From positions 2,418,001-2,482,000 of the forward strand of contig NZ_CP136995.1 of assembly GCF_033110285.1 (NCBI RefSeq): DNA of 64,000 nucleotides, read 5' to 3'. The position numbers were made by a program, and so were the translations under genes. The stretch comes from Ottowia sp. SB7-C50 (GTDB lineage: Bacteria > Pseudomonadota > Gammaproteobacteria > Burkholderiales > Burkholderiaceae_C). The notes below the pieces were generated by a model. The model searched no databases, was not told where the DNA came from, and saw only the letters and a list, made by a program, of their open reading frames with translations. Shown here one piece after another: positions 26,189 to 34,542 of the stretch (its first letter is position 1; each line of letters begins with the position of its first letter).

Positions 26189-27358
26189 TCAGCGCGATCC
26201 GGGCGCGGCGGGGGCCGCAGCCTTGTCAGCTATGCTTTTAGAAGCATCAGCTGCTGATGCAGCGGGCGCTGGACCGTATTTTGGCTGATACACCGTGACT
26301 TTCTGGCCAGGGTTCAGCACGTGCACGCCGGTCGCCACCACGCGCATGCCGGGCTTCAGGCCGGCGGCGATCACGGCGTCGTTGCCGTCGGCGCCGGCCA
26401 CCTGCACGGCCTGGGCGCGCACGGTGCTGCTGGCCGGGTCATACACCCACACGGCGCTGCCCTGCCCCTGCTGCCACAGCGCGCTGGTCGGCAGCTTGAT
26501 CACTTCGGCGCCCTGCGCACCGCTTTGCTGCGGCACCACGGTGACGGTGGCGCCCAGCGGCGGCGCAGCGCCCGCCAGCGCCAGCTTGACGGCGTAGGTG
26601 CGCGTCACCGGATCGGCGGCGGCCGCCACTTCGCGCACCGTGCCCGACCATTGCTCGTCACTGGCCCAGGCGTGCACCGTGGCCTGCTGGCCCAGCCGCA
26701 TGGCAGCCACGCGGTCTTCGGGCACGCTGAACACGGCGTCGCGCGGGCCGTCCTGCGCCACGCGCACCACGGGCGTGCCGGCGGCCACCACCTGGCCCAC
26801 CTCGGCGTCGATGCCCGTGACCACGCCGTTGGCGTCGGCCAGCAGGTGGGTGTAGGCGGCCTGGTTGCCCTGGCTGCTGAGCTGCGCGCGCGCCTGGTCC
26901 AGCGTGGCCTGCGCCGCCTTCAGTGTGGCGCTGCGGCGTTCGATCTCGGCCCCGCTGATGAAGCCCTGGTCGCGCAGCGACTGGTAGCGCTTCAGGTCGG
27001 CCGCGGCCAGGTCGCGCTGCGTGGTGGCGGCCGTGACCTGCGCACGCGCCGCATCGGCCGCCAGCTGGTAGTCGCGCGCGTCCAGCTGGGCCAGCAGCTG
27101 GCCGGCCTGCACACGCTGGCCCGGCTCCACCGCCCGGCGCACGATCTTGCCCGCCACGCGAAAGCCCAGCCGCGACTCGACCCGCGCGCGCACGTCGGCC
27201 GCATATTCGTAGCCCGCCTGGTAGCGCCCTTCGCCCACGGTGATGAGCTTGACCGCCCGCACCGGCTCCTCGACCGCGGGCGGCTTGCCGCATGCGGCCA
27301 ACAACAAGGTGGCGAGCACGACTCCGCCCACCTGGGCAATCCGCAGCGATGGCAGCAT
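26189..27358 (-). CDS. RND periplasmic adaptor (membrane fusion) lipoprotein
   Basis: 389 aa with lipobox LLLAAC (Cys23). A biotinyl-lipoyl half-motif (RVESRLGFRVAGKIVRRAVEPGQRVQAGQLLAQLD), alpha-hairpin (about 85-145) and beta-barrel domains follow. It bridges the inner-membrane RND pump and an outer-membrane channel. The C-terminus contains an in-frame copy of the short chromosomal repeat (about 26226-26290), encoding a low-complexity ASAADASKS stretch. A TetR-like operator lies 19 nt upstream. Confidence 0.93.
   Translation of the reverse strand: MLPSLRIAQVGGVVLATLLLAACGKPPAVEEPVRAVKLITVGEGRYQAGYEYAADVRARVESRLGFRVAGKIVRRAVEPGQRVQAGQLLAQLDARDYQLAADAARAQVTAATTQRDLAAADLKRYQSLRDQGFISGAEIERRSATLKAAQATLDQARAQLSSQGNQAAYTHLLADANGVVTGIDAEVGQVVAAGTPVVRVAQDGPRDAVFSVPEDRVAAMRLGQQATVHAWASDEQWSGTVREVAAAADPVTRTYAVKLALAGAAPPLGATVTVVPQQSGAQGAEVIKLPTSALWQQGQGSAVWVYDPASSTVRAQAVQVAGADGNDAVIAAGLKPGMRVVATGVHVLNPGQKVTVYQPKYGPAPAASAADASKSIADKAAAPAAPGSR
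26226..26290. repeat. Short ATAGC/GCGC repeat inside the adaptor gene
   Basis: Contains AGCTATGC, a nested palindrome GCATCAGCTGCTGATGC, GGGCGCTGG and TATTTTGG. In frame near the 3' end of the adaptor gene, where it lengthens the C-terminal tail without breaking it. Confidence 0.5.
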
Positions 27359-27377
27359 GACCCTTATCCCGAAATAA

Positions 27378-27399
27378 TTAATGACTGACTGGTTAGTAA
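27378..27399. promoter_or_regulatory. Imperfect dyad, likely TetR-family operator
   Basis: A 22-bp near-palindrome with arms TTAaTgAC and GTtAgTAA lies between the RND adaptor gene (minus) and hpnC (plus). Dyads of this form precede many RND pump operons controlled by AcrR/TtgR-type repressors. No tetR gene lies next to it in this window. Confidence 0.45.
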
Positions 27400-27485
27400 T
27401 CTAAATGAGGCGCGGTGGGCGTGTCAAGTTCGGATTGAGGAGATGCCGCACTGCCACGCGGCGCCCGGGCACAATCGACGCGCCC

Positions 27486-28349
27486 ATGCCACGCGCCGCA
27501 CCCTCTGCCGCCATCGACCACTACGAGAACTTTCCGGTGGCGTCGTGGCTGTGCCCGCCCCGCCTGCGCCCGCCCATCGCGGCCATCTACCACTTCGCCC
27601 GCACGGCGGACGACCTGGCCGACGAAGGCGATGCCTCGCCCGACCAGCGCCTGGCCGATCTGGCGGCCTACCGCGCCGACCTGCACGCGGTGGCAACTGG
27701 CCACGCACCCTCGCGCCGCTGGGCGCCCGTGTTCACGCCGCTGACGGCGCAGATGCGCGCGTTCGACCTGCCGGTGCAGCCGCTGGACGATCTGCTCTCG
27801 GCGTTCGGACAGGACGTGCGCAAGACGGCCGTGGGCGGCACCTACGCCGACTGGCCCGAACTGCTGGACTACTGCCGCCGCTCCGCCAACCCGGTCGGCC
27901 GCCTGCTGCTGCACCTGTACGGCGTGACGGCCGACGAAGCGCTGACCGAAAGCGACGCCATCTGCACCGCGCTGCAGCTCATCAACTTCTGGCAGGACCT
28001 GAGCGTGGACATTCCGCGCGGCCGCTACTACCTGCCCCTGGCCGAATGCGCCGCGCACGGCATCGTCATCACCGATGCCGCCCGCCAGTTCGTCGCCCTG
28101 CGGCCAGACCAGAATACTACAAATTTAATAGCTGCCTGCGCACACCACGCCAGCGCCAGCATGCAAAAAGGCTTGAAACTGGTGCACCGCATTCCCGGCC
28201 GCGCGGGGTGGGAGCTGCGGGCCGTGGTGCAGGGCGCGCTGCGTGTGCTGGACCAGGTCGACACGCTGGGCGCGGCCGTCTTGCGCCAGCGCCCCACCGT
28301 GGGCAAGGCCGACGCGCCACGCATCCTGTGGCGCATGCTGTGGATGTGA
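27486..28349 (+). CDS. hpnC: HpnC, hydroxysqualene synthase of hopanoid synthesis
   Basis: 287 aa. A trans-isoprenyl-diphosphate synthase fold with first Asp-rich motif ADDLADEGD (about 41-49) and second motif NFWQDLSVDIPRGRYYLP. In the HpnCDE route it acts on presqualene diphosphate to give hydroxysqualene. The start is the ATG at 27486; the upstream in-frame extension is unlike the family. A short chromosomal repeat is inserted in frame near residues 211-228. Confidence 0.9.
   Translation: MPRAAPSAAIDHYENFPVASWLCPPRLRPPIAAIYHFARTADDLADEGDASPDQRLADLAAYRADLHAVATGHAPSRRWAPVFTPLTAQMRAFDLPVQPLDDLLSAFGQDVRKTAVGGTYADWPELLDYCRRSANPVGRLLLHLYGVTADEALTESDAICTALQLINFWQDLSVDIPRGRYYLPLAECAAHGIVITDAARQFVALRPDQNTTNLIAACAHHASASMQKGLKLVHRIPGRAGWELRAVVQGALRVLDQVDTLGAAVLRQRPTVGKADAPRILWRMLWM
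28118..28170. repeat. Short ATAGC/GCGC repeat inside hpnC
   Basis: AAATTTAATAGCTGCCTGCGCAC and CCACGCCAGCGCCAGC; in frame, encoding LIAACAHHASASM. Same family as the intergenic copies. Confidence 0.5.
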
Positions 28350-28410
28350 CAGCCGCGCCGGCACCGCGGCAGCACAATGTCCCGTACGCCGTTTCGTGAC
28401 CGGATAAGCC

Positions 28411-29589
28411 ATGACATCCAGCGCTTTCGCCCCCTTGCACGCTGCCCTGCAACAGCAGGTGGACGCGGGCTTTCTGCCCGGCGTATCGACGGCCCTGCTG
28501 CGCGGCCGCGACGTGGTCGACCGCTTCGTCTGCGGCCATGCCGACATCGAGGCCAACGTGCCACTGCGCGACGACCACCTGTTTCGCGTGTTCTCCAACA
28601 CCAAGCTGGTGACGTCCTGCGCCATCCTGCTGCTGGTGGAGCAAGGCCAGCTGGGGCTGGACGACCCCATCGAGCGCTACCTGCCCGAACTGGCCCAGCG
28701 CCAGGTGCTGCGCCCCGGCGCGACGAGCCTGGGCGACGTGGAGCCGGCGCGGCGGCCCATCACGGTGCGCCACCTGATGACGCACACGGCGGGGCTGTCC
28801 TATGGCCTGTTCAACCCCGGCGCGCTGCTGAACGACGCCTACCGGCAGGCGCGCGTGCACCGGCCCAGCTTGTCCAACGCCCAGCTGGTGGCCGAGATGG
28901 CCGCCCTGCCGCTGGCGTTTCACCCCGGCGAGCAGTGGGAATATTCGCTGGCCACCGACGTGCTGGGCCGGCTGGTCGAGGTGGTTTCGGGGGCGTCGCT
29001 GGGTCGCTTCTTCTCGCGCCACATCTTCGAGCCGCTGGACATGGCCGACACCGCCTTCGTCCTGGACGACCGCCAGGCCGCGCGGCTGGCCGTGTTGTAT
29101 GTGGGCACCGACCGCACCGACCCCACTGTGCCCGGTCTGATGCGGCTGGACGACGTGCCCTACCCCGGCGCCTACCGCACGCCCGGCCTACGCGAAGCCG
29201 GCGGCGGCGGCCTGATCTCGTCGCTGGACGACACGGTGCGGCTGCTGCAGGCGCTGATGCCGGGCGGCCCGACGCTGCTGAAGCCCGAGACCGTGGCCGA
29301 CATGGGCCGCAACCACCTGCCGCCCGGCCTGTGCGTGCGCTTTCCGGATGCGCCGGTGCACCCGGGCCGCGTGTTCGGCCTCGGCTCTGCGGTGCTCGAC
29401 CACCCCGGCCCGCTCGATCCACCCACCGCGGCGGGCGAAGTCAGCTGGGGCGGCATGGCCGGCACGATGTGGTGGATCAACCCGCGCCTGGGCACCGCCG
29501 GCGTGCTGATGACCCAGCGCTACCTGGGCTTTGGCAACGCCTACACGGTGGCATTCAAGCAGCTCGCGTACCAGGGCCTGGCGGCCTGA
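28411..29589 (+). CDS. Beta-lactamase-fold serine hydrolase
   Basis: 392 aa, class C beta-lactamase/esterase type. The SxxK motif is S62-N-T-K65 in FSNTKLVTS. YSLATD may be the Tyr motif. LMTHTAGLSYGLFNPG and SWGGMAGTMWWINP are typical of esterase EstB-like family members. No signal peptide, so probably cytoplasmic esterase or amidase rather than a lactamase. It sits between hpnC and hpnD on the same strand, 61 nt after hpnC. A role in hopanoid metabolism is not known. Confidence 0.85.
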   Translation: MTSSAFAPLHAALQQQVDAGFLPGVSTALLRGRDVVDRFVCGHADIEANVPLRDDHLFRVFSNTKLVTSCAILLLVEQGQLGLDDPIERYLPELAQRQVLRPGATSLGDVEPARRPITVRHLMTHTAGLSYGLFNPGALLNDAYRQARVHRPSLSNAQLVAEMAALPLAFHPGEQWEYSLATDVLGRLVEVVSGASLGRFFSRHIFEPLDMADTAFVLDDRQAARLAVLYVGTDRTDPTVPGLMRLDDVPYPGAYRTPGLREAGGGGLISSLDDTVRLLQALMPGGPTLLKPETVADMGRNHLPPGLCVRFPDAPVHPGRVFGLGSAVLDHPGPLDPPTAAGEVSWGGMAGTMWWINPRLGTAGVLMTQRYLGFGNAYTVAFKQLAYQGLAA

Positions 29590-29616
29590 CCGGCGGCGCC
29601 GCGCCCCGATGGGACA

Positions 29617-30483
29617 ATGCAGCCCGTGAGCGCCGTCACCCCCGCATCGCCGCAGGACTACGTCCAGCAGAAAGCCGCCGCCTCGGGCAGCAGCTTTTAC
29701 TACGCCTTTTTGTTTCTGCCGCCACCGCGCCGCGCCGCCATCACGGCGTTCTACGCCTTCTGCCGCGAGGTAGACGACGTGGTGGACGAAGTCAGCGACC
29801 CCGGCGTGGCCGCCACCAAGCTGGCGTGGTGGCACACCGAGGTGGCAAAGGCCTTCCAGGGCCAGCCCAGCCACCCCGTGATGCAGGCGCTGATGCCCTG
29901 GGTGCCCGAATTCGGCATCGAGCAGCGACACCTGCAGGACGTGATCGCCGGCTGCCAGATGGACCTGACGCAGACGCGCTACCTCGACTTTGTCGCGCTG
30001 GAGAAATACTGCCACCTGGTCGCCGGCGTGGTGGGCGAAGTGTCGGCCCGCATCTTCGGCCAGACGCAGCCGCAAACCACCGAATACGCCCACACGCTGG
30101 GCCTGGCGTTTCAGCTGACCAACATCATCCGCGACGTGGGCGAGGACGCGCGGCGCGGCCGCATCTACCTGCCGGTCGACGAACTGAAGCGCTTCGATGT
30201 CAAGGCGCACGAAATCCTCGACCGCCAGTACTCCGACCGCTTCGTCCAGTTGATGAAGTTCCAGGCCCAGCGCGCCCAGGACACATACGACAAGGCCCTG
30301 GCGCTGCTGCCCGAAGCCGACCGCCGCAGCCAGAAACCGGGGCTGATGATGGCCAGCATCTACCGCACGCTGCTGCGCGAAATCGAGGCCGACAACTTCC
30401 AGGTGCTGCACCAGCGCATCGCACTGACGCCGCTGCGCAAGCTGTGGCTGGCGTGGAAGATGCAGGCGCTTGGCCGTTTTTGA
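29617..30483 (+). CDS. hpnD: HpnD, presqualene diphosphate synthase
   Basis: 288 aa. First Asp-rich motif DDVVDE at 53-58 and second NIIRDVGEDARRGRIYLP near 169-186, as in squalene/phytoene synthases. It condenses two farnesyl diphosphates to presqualene diphosphate. The gene is 27 nt after the serine hydrolase; the start is the ATG in ACAATGCAGCCC. Confidence 0.93.
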   Translation: MQPVSAVTPASPQDYVQQKAAASGSSFYYAFLFLPPPRRAAITAFYAFCREVDDVVDEVSDPGVAATKLAWWHTEVAKAFQGQPSHPVMQALMPWVPEFGIEQRHLQDVIAGCQMDLTQTRYLDFVALEKYCHLVAGVVGEVSARIFGQTQPQTTEYAHTLGLAFQLTNIIRDVGEDARRGRIYLPVDELKRFDVKAHEILDRQYSDRFVQLMKFQAQRAQDTYDKALALLPEADRRSQKPGLMMASIYRTLLREIEADNFQVLHQRIALTPLRKLWLAWKMQALGRF

Positions 30484-30486
30484 GGC

Positions 30487-30604
30487 TTTTCTTGAACGCA
30501 AAGGGCGCAAAAGACGCGCAAAAGTCGCAGAATCAAAAGACATGAAGGCTTGCGTTTTGCGTCTTTTGCGCAGCTTTTGCGTCTTTTGCGTTCAGAAGAA
30601 AGTT
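30487..30604. repeat. GCAAAAGACGCAAAAG repeat cluster between hpnD and hpnE
   Basis: Several copies of a GCGCAAAAGACGC-type motif in one half and CTTTTGCG/TCTTTTGCG in the other form a long imperfect inverted repeat with outer arms GAACGCAAA and TTTGCGTTC. It could fold into a large mRNA hairpin that attenuates hpnE or tunes its expression. No gene is present. Confidence 0.7.
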
Positions 30605-30609
30605 GTTCG

Positions 30610-31920
30610 ATGAAAGTCGCCATCATCGGCGCGGGCTGGGCCGGCATGGCGGCGGCGGTGCGCGCCACCGAACGGGGGCACGACGTCACCGTGTTCGAAG
30701 CCGCCCGCACGCTGGGCGGCCGCGCGCGGGGCGTGCCGCTGGCGCTGCCAGACGGCCGCACGGTGATGGCAGACAACGGCCAGCACGTGCTGATCGGCGC
30801 CTACCGCGACAGCCTGGCGCTGATGCGCACCGTGGGCGTCGACCCCGACGCCGCGCTGCTGCGCCTGCCCTTGACGCTGCGCTACCCCGACGGCAGCGGC
30901 TTGGCGCTGCCCGACCTGCCGCCGCCGCTGGACGCGCTGGCGGGCATTCTGGCGGCGCGGGGCTGGCCGTGGCGCGACAAGCTGGCGCTGCTGCGCACCG
31001 CGCAGGCCTGGCGCGCTGCGGGGTTTGCATGCAATCCGCAGCTCACGGTGGCGCAGTTGTGCCACGCGCTGTCGCCGCGCCTGCTCGGCGAATTCATCGA
31101 GCCGCTGTGCATTTCGGCGCTCAACACGCCGATGGCCGAGGCCAGCGCGCAGGTGTTTCTGCGCGTTCTGCACGACGCGATGTTCAGCGAACGCGGCGGC
31201 TCGCACCTGCTGATCCCGCGCGTCGATCTGAGCGCCCTGCTGCCCGACGCGGCGGCGCGCTGGCTGGTCGGCCGCGGTGGCCGCGTGCTGACAGGTCGGC
31301 GCGTCGAGGCGCTGCGCTGGTCGTCGCCGCATTGGCACGTCGACGGTGAGCCATTCGACCGCGTCATCCTCGCCACGTCGTCGTTCGGTGCCGTACGACT
31401 GTTGGCCCAGACAGCCCATGTCGCTACACAAGTCATAGCAACTCAGGCAGACGAGTGGTGCGCCAGCGCCCAATTACCGCACCGTCCCATCACCACGGTG
31501 TACGCCCAGGCGGCCGACACCGACGCGCCGCTGCCATCGCCCATGCTGGCCCTGCGCTCCAGCGGCCAAGCGCCGGCCCAGTTCGTGTTCCGGCGCGACG
31601 CCATCGCGCCCACCGACGCGCCCACCGACGCGCCCACGCGGCTGTACGCCTTCGTGGTCAGCCACAGCCACGGTGACGCCGCATCGCTCGAAGCCGCCGT
31701 CACCGCGCAGGCTGCGCTGCAGCTGGGCCTGCGCGTGACGCCGCTGCTCACCGTGACCGAAAAGCGCGCCACCTTCAGCTGCACCCCCGCCCTGAAGCGC
31801 CCGCCGGCCGACGTGGCGCCCGGCCTGTCGGTGTGCGGCGACTACGTCGCCGGCCCCTACCCCGCCACACTGGAAGGCGCCGTGCGCAGCGGCCTGCAGG
31901 CCGCAGAAGCGCTCCGCTAG
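30610..31920 (+). CDS. hpnE: HpnE, hydroxysqualene dehydroxylase
   Basis: 436 aa FAD-dependent amine-oxidase-type enzyme. The Rossmann motif is IIGAGWAGMAAAVRA at the N-terminus, and the C-terminal FAD motif is LSVCGDYVAGPYPATLEGAVRSG. It converts hydroxysqualene to squalene, the last step before squalene-hopene cyclase. Start chosen at MKVAIIGAG; an in-frame 20-residue extension lies in the repeat region. It carries an in-frame short repeat around residues 273-290 and a tandem APTDAPTDAPT. Confidence 0.92.
   Translation: MKVAIIGAGWAGMAAAVRATERGHDVTVFEAARTLGGRARGVPLALPDGRTVMADNGQHVLIGAYRDSLALMRTVGVDPDAALLRLPLTLRYPDGSGLALPDLPPPLDALAGILAARGWPWRDKLALLRTAQAWRAAGFACNPQLTVAQLCHALSPRLLGEFIEPLCISALNTPMAEASAQVFLRVLHDAMFSERGGSHLLIPRVDLSALLPDAAARWLVGRGGRVLTGRRVEALRWSSPHWHVDGEPFDRVILATSSFGAVRLLAQTAHVATQVIATQADEWCASAQLPHRPITTVYAQAADTDAPLPSPMLALRSSGQAPAQFVFRRDAIAPTDAPTDAPTRLYAFVVSHSHGDAASLEAAVTAQAALQLGLRVTPLLTVTEKRATFSCTPALKRPPADVAPGLSVCGDYVAGPYPATLEGAVRSGLQAAEALR
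31424..31480. repeat. Short ATAGC/GCGC repeat inside hpnE
   Basis: CAAGTCATAGCAACTCAGGC and TGGTGCGCCAGCGCCCAATT; in frame, encoding VIATQADEWCASAQ. Same family as the other chromosomal copies. Confidence 0.5.
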
Positions 31921-31939
31921 AATCCCTGCTCAACCATCG

Positions 31940-32013
31940 GCGGGCGTCGTTCAATGGCAGGACCTGAGCTTCCCAAGCTCAAGACGTGGGTTCGATTCCC
32001 ATCGCCCGCTCCA
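31940..32013 (+). tRNA. tRNA-Gly(CCC), integration site of the satellite
   Basis: 74 nt with CCA: acceptor GCGGGCG/CGCCCGC, anticodon loop TTCCCAA (CCC), T-arm GGGTTCGATTCCC. Its 3' 17 nt TTCGATTCCCATCGCCC (31991-32007) recur at 41363-41379, marking attL and attR. The gene stays intact after integration. Confidence 0.96.
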
Positions 32014-32190
32014 TCGGAACATTTCATGACGCACCATGTTCCGTCAAATCCCCAAATAAATCAACGACTTAGGCGAATTTAGCCGCCAGTGGCGTTCATG
32101 ATGCGCCATTGAATTGCAGTCCGGTTAGGGGTACAACTAGGGGAACGACCCGATTTTTCGGGGGTTTTCCGAAAGTTGTTCCCCTACGCC
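32014..32190. promoter_or_regulatory. attL-proximal region with integrase arm-type repeats
   Basis: Direct repeats CATGACGCACCATG (32025-32038) and CATGATGCGCCATT (32098-32110) are present. TAGGGGTAC and TAGGGGAAC (32126-32146) and an inverted pair AGGGGAAC (32139-32146)/GTTCCCCT (32178-32185) follow. GGGGAAC boxes recur near attR at 41292-41298 and 41304-41310, so they are likely integrase arm sites. The int promoter must also be here. Confidence 0.5.
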
Positions 32191-33426
32191 ATGTTGACGA
32201 ACATCGAGATTCAGAGGGCCACCTGCCCGCCAGGCAAGCGTGTTGCACGCTTCACCGACAGCGGCGGCATGTACCTGGAAGTTTCGCAAGCCGGCAGCAA
32301 GCGCTGGTTCTGGAAGTACTACCACCTGGGCAAAGAAAAGCGGCTCGCGCTGGGCACCTACCCAGACGTTTCGCTGAAGCACGCCCGCTTTGCCCGCGAC
32401 GACGCCCGCAAGCTGCTATCGACCGGGGTTGACCCTGTTCAGCAGCGCAAGGCCGACAAGGCCGTGGCCCGCGTCAGCAGCGCGAACACCTACGAGGCCG
32501 TCGCGCGCGAGCTGCACGCCCTGAAAGAACGCGAGTGGAGCGCCGCCTACGCTGGCAAGTGGCTGCGCATGTCCGAGGCGAACATCTTCCCGTTCATCGG
32601 CTCGCTGCCGGTGGACAGCATCACCCCGCCGCTGGTCCTGGACACCCTGCGCCGCGTGGAAAAGCAAGGCAAGCGCGAAACCGCCCATTCGCTGCGCCAG
32701 TACGCGGGCCAGACGTTCCGCTACGCCATCGCCACGGGCCGCGCTACCAACGACCCCACCGCGCCCCTGAAAGACGCCCTGCAGGCCGTGCTGGTGCGCC
32801 ACATGGCTGCCGTGCTGACACCGAAGCAGGCGGGCCAACTGCTGCGCGATATCGACATCTACAACGGCAGCCCGGTGACGCGCGAGGCGCTGCTGCTGTC
32901 GGCATTGACGTTCCAGCGCCCTGGCGAAATTCGGCAAATGGAATGGGCAGAACTGGACTTCGACAAGGCCATGTGGACGATCCCCGCCGCGAAGATGAAG
33001 CGCACCAAGCAGGCCAAGATGAGCGGGCGCCCGCACTACGTGCCGCTGTCGCCGCAAGCCCTGGCCAGCCTGGAGCGCCTGCGCCCACTGACGGGCCACC
33101 ACAAGTATGTATTCCCGTCCCTGCTGGGCGAAGGCCGGTGCATGTCCGAGAACACCGTGAATACCGCACTGCGCCGCATGGGCTACGACAACGAAACGAT
33201 GACGGCGCACGGGTTCCGGGCGATGGCGCGCACGCTGATCGCGGAGGAACTGAACGTCGCAGCGGACGTGATCGAAGCCCAGCTGGCCCACGGCAAGGCT
33301 GGGCCGCTGGGCATGGCCTACGACCGGGCGCAGTACATGAATCAGCGCCGCGACATGATGAAGAAGTGGGCCAACTACCTGGACAAGCTGCGCAAGGGCG
33401 CCGACGTGGTGAAACTGCGCGCGTGA
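32191..33426 (+). CDS. int: P4-type tyrosine integrase
   Basis: 411 aa. The N-terminal DUF4102 arm-binding domain (FTDSGGMYLEVSQAGSKRWFWKY) is followed by core-binding and catalytic domains. Catalytic residues visible are Arg243 (RPGEIRQMEW), His340 and Arg343 (HGFR), His367 (LAHG) and Tyr377 (AYDRAQY). It integrates the element at the 3' end of the adjacent tRNA-Gly. ATG 32191 chosen; a TTG five codons upstream is in frame but unlikely. Confidence 0.95.
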   Translation: MLTNIEIQRATCPPGKRVARFTDSGGMYLEVSQAGSKRWFWKYYHLGKEKRLALGTYPDVSLKHARFARDDARKLLSTGVDPVQQRKADKAVARVSSANTYEAVARELHALKEREWSAAYAGKWLRMSEANIFPFIGSLPVDSITPPLVLDTLRRVEKQGKRETAHSLRQYAGQTFRYAIATGRATNDPTAPLKDALQAVLVRHMAAVLTPKQAGQLLRDIDIYNGSPVTREALLLSALTFQRPGEIRQMEWAELDFDKAMWTIPAAKMKRTKQAKMSGRPHYVPLSPQALASLERLRPLTGHHKYVFPSLLGEGRCMSENTVNTALRRMGYDNETMTAHGFRAMARTLIAEELNVAADVIEAQLAHGKAGPLGMAYDRAQYMNQRRDMMKKWANYLDKLRKGADVVKLRA

Positions 33427-33526
33427 GAAACCGCGATGCCACCGCGCGGCCTATCGGTGGCGAGTGCGGGGCCGGAAGTGGTTGCAACACGACCGACCCC
33501 TGACCATCAATCAAAGGAGTGAAGCA

Positions 33527-33730
33527 ATGGCTGAATTGAAGGATACCGCAGCGCGGGACGTGGAGGCCGGAATAGGCCGCCTGCAAGACGAAATCATGGC
33601 GCTGGGCCGCTTGATCGGGGGCGTGACCGATAGCCCACTGCGCGCCGCCCTGGTGCGCCTGGAAGGCAATCTGCTGAACATCGGCATGCGCCTGGATCGG
33701 GACTGCATGCGACTGGCGAAGGAGGGCTGA
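33527..33730 (+). CDS. Small helical protein of unknown function
   Basis: 67 aa with a strong AAAGGAG site 8 nt before the ATG. It is predicted almost entirely helical (DVEAGIGRLQDEIMALGRLI ... LVRLEGNLLNIGMRLDRDC), so possibly a small coiled-coil dimer. It lies 100 nt after int and 3 nt before the next ORF. No family recognised. Confidence 0.7.
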   Translation: MAELKDTAARDVEAGIGRLQDEIMALGRLIGGVTDSPLRAALVRLEGNLLNIGMRLDRDCMRLAKEG

Positions 33731-33733
33731 GGA

Positions 33734-34198
33734 ATGGACAACCAGAATTTGCCTCAGACGGTCAAGATCGAACAGAGTGGCCGATTCATTGCCGAAACGG
33801 ACTTCACCGACATGCCTAAGCCTCAGCCGAAGCCGGACGCGATGGAACTAGCGAACCGAGCGGCAGTTGCGATGCACGGGGCCGTGCTGAAGACGCTCGC
33901 GCAGAAAGACGAGCGCACTGGCGACGAAGCCATCGATAACGGACGCTTTTTCTGCTATTTCGATTACACGACATGGGAAGCCCATGCGCGCCCGCTGCGC
34001 CGCGCTGCCTTTGTCAGAACAGTGGAGCAGCTCATCAAGGATATTCCGCTTGCACAAGACTTTTGGCTTGACTGCGACCAGCTAGAGCGTCTTCACCAAG
34101 CCGTCTTGCAGCGAATGGAAAACCGCCGCCAGGCACAAGCGGAAGTGGCCAAGTGGCGAGCGCGCGGCAAGATGCCCGATCAAGTCAGCACGAACTAA
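33734..34198 (+). CDS. Satellite-borne hypothetical protein
   Basis: 154 aa, 3 nt after the preceding ORF and with GGAGGGCTGAGG upstream. An N-terminal extended segment with KPQPKPD is followed by a helical region containing FFCYFDYTTWEAHARPLRRA and a basic C-terminus (NRRQAQAEVAKWRARGK). No known family recognised. Position between int and the regulatory leader is typical for accessory satellite genes. Confidence 0.7.
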   Translation: MDNQNLPQTVKIEQSGRFIAETDFTDMPKPQPKPDAMELANRAAVAMHGAVLKTLAQKDERTGDEAIDNGRFFCYFDYTTWEAHARPLRRAAFVRTVEQLIKDIPLAQDFWLDCDQLERLHQAVLQRMENRRQAQAEVAKWRARGKMPDQVSTN

Positions 34199-34542
34199 TT
34201 GAATCGCCAGCCCTAGCGCGACGGCGCGAACACCCGTTTCCCTGACGGGCTGGGCTGGCACCTTTCATATTCCGTCAGTGGGTGCTATATTCCGCACCCA
34301 AGAACAGCCGGCGAGGCCGTAGCAGATGTGTTAATGGGGCGGGCGCAGCACCCGTTTAGCTCAGACACATCGTAAGTCGTAGCCCTGCCAAATAGTTCAG
34401 AAGCGCGAAAAGTCAGACCGCTTGCAACCAGCTTTGCAAGCGCCTTCACCCGAGGAAGGCCCGAGGTCAACGCAGGTATCTGAGCGGCGAAGCGTGCGAC
34501 GGGTTCACCCGTTGCGTTTGAAACGCTTGGCTGTCACTTCAC
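34199..34542 (+). ncRNA. Structured leader before alpA, possible P4/C4-like regulatory RNA
   Basis: 344 nt with no convincing ORF. It has three CACCCGTT boxes (34231-34238, 34349-34356, 34506-34513). A GGGTGC/GCACCC hairpin (34280-34299) could pair with them, and GACGGGCTGGGCTGGC lies after the first box. TTTCAT-N17-TATATT (34263-34291) is a weak promoter candidate. P4-like elements regulate their replication operon by a short RNA pairing with repeated target boxes in the leader; this layout is similar. Inference only. Confidence 0.4.

Noticed and set aside
22829..26257. An 1142-aa plus-strand open frame opposite the RND permease
   Set aside because: Low-complexity His/Gln/Arg translation characteristic of antisense in high-GC DNA; the minus strand encodes a clear RND protein.
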